From Alphaproteobacteria bacterium (GTDB taxonomy: Bacteria; Pseudomonadota; Alphaproteobacteria; UBA8366; Aestuariispiraceae): DNA of 64,000 nt. The stretch lies in assembly GCA_033344895.1 (NCBI GenBank), contig JAWPMN010000001.1, positions 1,736,001 through 1,800,000 of the forward strand. Reading direction: 5' to 3'. This document shows, one piece after another, positions 62,035 to 64,000 of the stretch. The translations under genes were made by a program, and so were the position numbers. Within the stretch, counting starts at the first letter, position 1, and every line of letters begins with the position of its first letter. Below the pieces are notes generated by a model that saw nothing but the letters and a program-made list of their open reading frames with translations, was not told the origin of the DNA and did not search any database.

Positions 62035-63078
62035 ATGCCCGACGACGCCATTACCCTATCCGGCAGCAATGCCAATCCGCTGACCGTCGAAGTCACCCGC
62101 AACGGCGTGGTGGAAAGCCGCCATCGCGGCAGCGCGGCTGTGGTCGACGTGGCCGGAAAGCTGCAGGCCGCCTGGGGTGAAATCGCCCGGCCGACCTATC
62201 CGCGTTCCGCCATCAAGGCGATCCAGGCCCTGCCGATGGTCGAAACCGGCGCGGCCGACGCCTTCGGCTTCACCGATGCCGAAGTCGCGCTGGCCTGCGC
62301 CTCCCATAACGGCGAAAAGGGCCACACTGACGGCACGGCATCGATGCTGTCCAAGATGGGCCTGTCCGAGGAAGATCTGGAATGCGGGTCGCACTGGCCG
62401 TATCGGGAGGCCGACGCCCATGCTTTGGCGCGGGCGGCGGTGGAGCCGAACCAGCTGCACAACAATTGTTCGGGCAAGCATGCGGGCATGCTGGCGCTGG
62501 CCAAGCAGCTCGGCGTGCCGACCAAAGGCTACACCGATCAGACCCATCCGGTGCAGCAGCGCATCATGGGCGCGATGGAACAGATGTGCGGCACCGATCT
62601 GTCCGGCGTGCAGCCCGGAATCGATGGCTGTTCCGCGCCGAACTGGCCGATTCCTCTGGAAAACCTGGCCTATGGCTTTGCCCGCGTGGCCGATCCGAAG
62701 GACCTGCCGGAGGAGCGCGCCAAGGCGGTACGCCGCATCACCTCCTCGGTCATGGCACATCCCTTCATGGTCGCGGGGACGGACCGGTTCTGTACCGAGG
62801 TCATGAAGATCCTGGGCACGCGCGCCTTCATCAAGACCGGGGCCGAGGGCGTGTTCTGCGCCGCGCTGCCGGAATACGGGCTGGGCGTCGCGTTGAAATG
62901 CGATGACGGCGCAACCCGGGGGGCGGAAACCATGATGGCCGCGCTGCTGCGTGAAATCGGCGTCATCGAGGACGAGCACATGGAGGCCATGGCCCCGTGG
63001 CTCAATCCGAAGCTCAGAAACCGCATGGAAACCGTCGTCGGCGATATCCGCCCGGCCGAGACCTGGCTGGCCTTCTGA
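62035..63078 (+). CDS. L-asparaginase, rhizobial (ReAII-like) type
   Basis: A 347-residue cytosolic asparaginase of the family represented by Rhizobium etli ReAII, unrelated to bacterial type I/II enzymes and similar to serine beta-lactamase-fold proteins. The Ser-x2-Lys pair is Ser58 and Lys61 (YPRSAIKA). Two conserved Cys lie at 145 (NNCSGKHAGM) and 199 (DGCSAPNW), the zinc-ligand region in ReAII. It hydrolyses asparagine to aspartate and ammonia. It ends one base before the next start, so the two are coupled. Confidence 0.9.
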   Translation: MPDDAITLSGSNANPLTVEVTRNGVVESRHRGSAAVVDVAGKLQAAWGEIARPTYPRSAIKAIQALPMVETGAADAFGFTDAEVALACASHNGEKGHTDGTASMLSKMGLSEEDLECGSHWPYREADAHALARAAVEPNQLHNNCSGKHAGMLALAKQLGVPTKGYTDQTHPVQQRIMGAMEQMCGTDLSGVQPGIDGCSAPNWPIPLENLAYGFARVADPKDLPEERAKAVRRITSSVMAHPFMVAGTDRFCTEVMKILGTRAFIKTGAEGVFCAALPEYGLGVALKCDDGATRGAETMMAALLREIGVIEDEHMEAMAPWLNPKLRNRMETVVGDIRPAETWLAF

Positions 63079-63079
63079 G

Positions 63080-64000
63080 ATGTCGGGCGATCCGGTCCGG
63101 GCCCAGTACGAGGTCTATCCCTATCCGGCCCGCGATCCGAGGGACGAGGCGAAACGCCTGATCACCGGCTCACCCAGCCAGTTGCGGGAACTGACCCATT
63201 GGCTGTTCGCCGGGCGCCTGCCCCAGGGTAAGGCCGCGGGAGAATCCCGGGATCGGCCCTTTCGGGTTCTGGTCGCCGGCGGCGGCAGTGGCGACGCGCT
63301 GACCATGCTGGCGCAGCAGACGGCCGATGCCGGCATCGTCGCCGACATCCACTATGTCGACCTGTCGGAGGCAACCCGCAAGGTCGCCGAGGCGCGGATC
63401 GCGGCGCGCGGCCTGACCGATCGGGTAACCTTCCGGACGGGGTCGCTGCTGGACGCCGCGGAATGGGGGCCGTTCGATTACATCGATTGCTGCGGCGTCC
63501 TGCATCATCTGCCGGTGCCGCAGGACGGGTTCCGGGCGCTGGCCGATGCGCTGGCGCCACAGGGCGGCATGGGCATCATGGTCTATGGCGAGACCGGCCG
63601 GACCGGCGTCTACGAGACCCAGGCGGCGCTGCGCCTTCTGGCGAGGGACGACGAGACCCCGGAAAGAAAGGTCGCGCTGGCGAAGCGCTATCTGAATGCC
63701 TTGCCCGCCAGCAACCGGCTGGTGCGCAATCCGCTGGTGCGCGATCACAAGACGGGGGGCGATGCGGGGCTGTACGACCTGCTGCTGCATTCGACCGACC
63801 GCGCCTATACCGTACCGCAACTGGAGGCGGAGATCGCGGCGGCGGGGCTGCGCACCGTGACCTATATCGATCCCGCCCGCTATGCGCCGGAAACCTATAC
63901 CCGTGAACAGGATCTGCGGAGCCGTGCGGCTGCCATGACGCCGGACGACCGGGCGGCGCTGGCCGAGGCCATGGCCGGAAACATGCCTGTCCATATCGCC
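63080..64000 (+). CDS. SAM-dependent methyltransferase, partial at the right edge
   Basis: An open frame of 307 codons runs from an ATG two bases after the asparaginase stop to the window edge. It starts MSGDPVRAQYEVYPYPARDP, has the SAM-binding motif VLVAGGGSGDALTML, the acidic ribose residue in HYVDLSEATRKVAEARI, and DYIDCCGVLHHLPVPQDG as motif II. The YEVYPYP opening occurs in class I methyltransferases with an extra C-terminal domain. Function unknown. Confidence 0.85.
   Translation, partial: MSGDPVRAQYEVYPYPARDPRDEAKRLITGSPSQLRELTHWLFAGRLPQGKAAGESRDRPFRVLVAGGGSGDALTMLAQQTADAGIVADIHYVDLSEATRKVAEARIAARGLTDRVTFRTGSLLDAAEWGPFDYIDCCGVLHHLPVPQDGFRALADALAPQGGMGIMVYGETGRTGVYETQAALRLLARDDETPERKVALAKRYLNALPASNRLVRNPLVRDHKTGGDAGLYDLLLHSTDRAYTVPQLEAEIAAAGLRTVTYIDPARYAPETYTREQDLRSRAAAMTPDDRAALAEAMAGNMPVHIA

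Overview
The window is 64 kb of GC-rich, densely coding chromosome (about 60 protein genes, no gene-free stretch over 300 bases, no rRNA, tRNA, CRISPR array or prophage seen). The gene content points to an alphaproteobacterium, most likely Rhodospirillales-like. The evidence is the rpmH-rnpA-yidC-engB-argB order, a ChvG/ChvI pair, a RegB/RegA redox pair, an FnrL-type regulator with a C-x2-C-x7-C iron-sulfur motif, a DUF2336 protein and a PHB-type acetoacetyl-CoA reductase. The genus cannot be fixed from the sequence alone.

Layout. 1-1.6 kb: two tandem Bcr/CflA-type MFS exporters, the first cut by the window edge. 1.8-3.9 kb: a DegP/HtrA protease and xanthine-guanine phosphoribosyltransferase. 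4-9.9 kb (minus): a peptide-use operon (M81 peptidase, P1 peptidase, binding protein, two permeases, no ATPase). 9.9-12.9 kb: an FnrL-like regulator, a divergent GNAT gene with an FNR box between them, and an orphan histidine kinase. 13-17.4 kb: rpmH-rnpA-yidC-engB-argB. 17.4-23.2 kb (minus): rpmI-rplT-pheS-[parDE]-pheT-LpxO-like hydroxylase, with a toxin-antitoxin pair between pheS and pheT. 23.4-28.3 kb: HAD nucleotidase, PAS-GGDEF cyclase, DUF2336 protein, alpha/beta hydrolase.

28.3-35.4 kb (minus): NAD kinase, a secreted protein, a CHASE2 class III nucleotide cyclase, and a 1063-residue ABC-exporter-like protein with a degraded ATPase and a C-terminal cyclic-nucleotide-binding domain. This looks like a membrane cyclic-nucleotide relay and is the best candidate for an undescribed system. 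35.5-39.4 kb: small secreted or NTF2-like proteins, then an overlapping fdhD-diguanylate cyclase-mobA unit. 39.4-47.1 kb (minus): a cobalamin operon (cbiX, DUF429-like, cobH, cobL, cobI, cbiG-cobJ fusion, cobM), tightly overlapped except where a small PD-(D/E)XK-type GxxExxY gene, bounded by 46-base inverted repeats, sits between cbiG-cobJ and cobM. 47.3-49.2 kb: RegA and RegB.

50-57.7 kb: a methyltransferase, an unrecognised 389-residue protein, a PilZ protein, a three-gene cobalt-type nitrile hydratase/thiocyanate hydrolase with a split beta subunit, AzlCD, a sulfatase-superfamily hydrolase and small unknowns. 57.8-64 kb: phaB, a repeat-rich hairpin, ChvG/ChvI, a TrmH-type methyltransferase, a rhizobial-type asparaginase, and a SAM methyltransferase cut by the right edge.

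Themes. Redox and oxygen sensing (FnrL, RegBA, FdhD/MobA) lies near cobalt chemistry (CbiX, cobalamin, cobalt-type hydratase). Second-messenger proteins are frequent: two GGDEF enzymes, one PilZ protein, one class III cyclase and one cyclic-nucleotide-binding domain.
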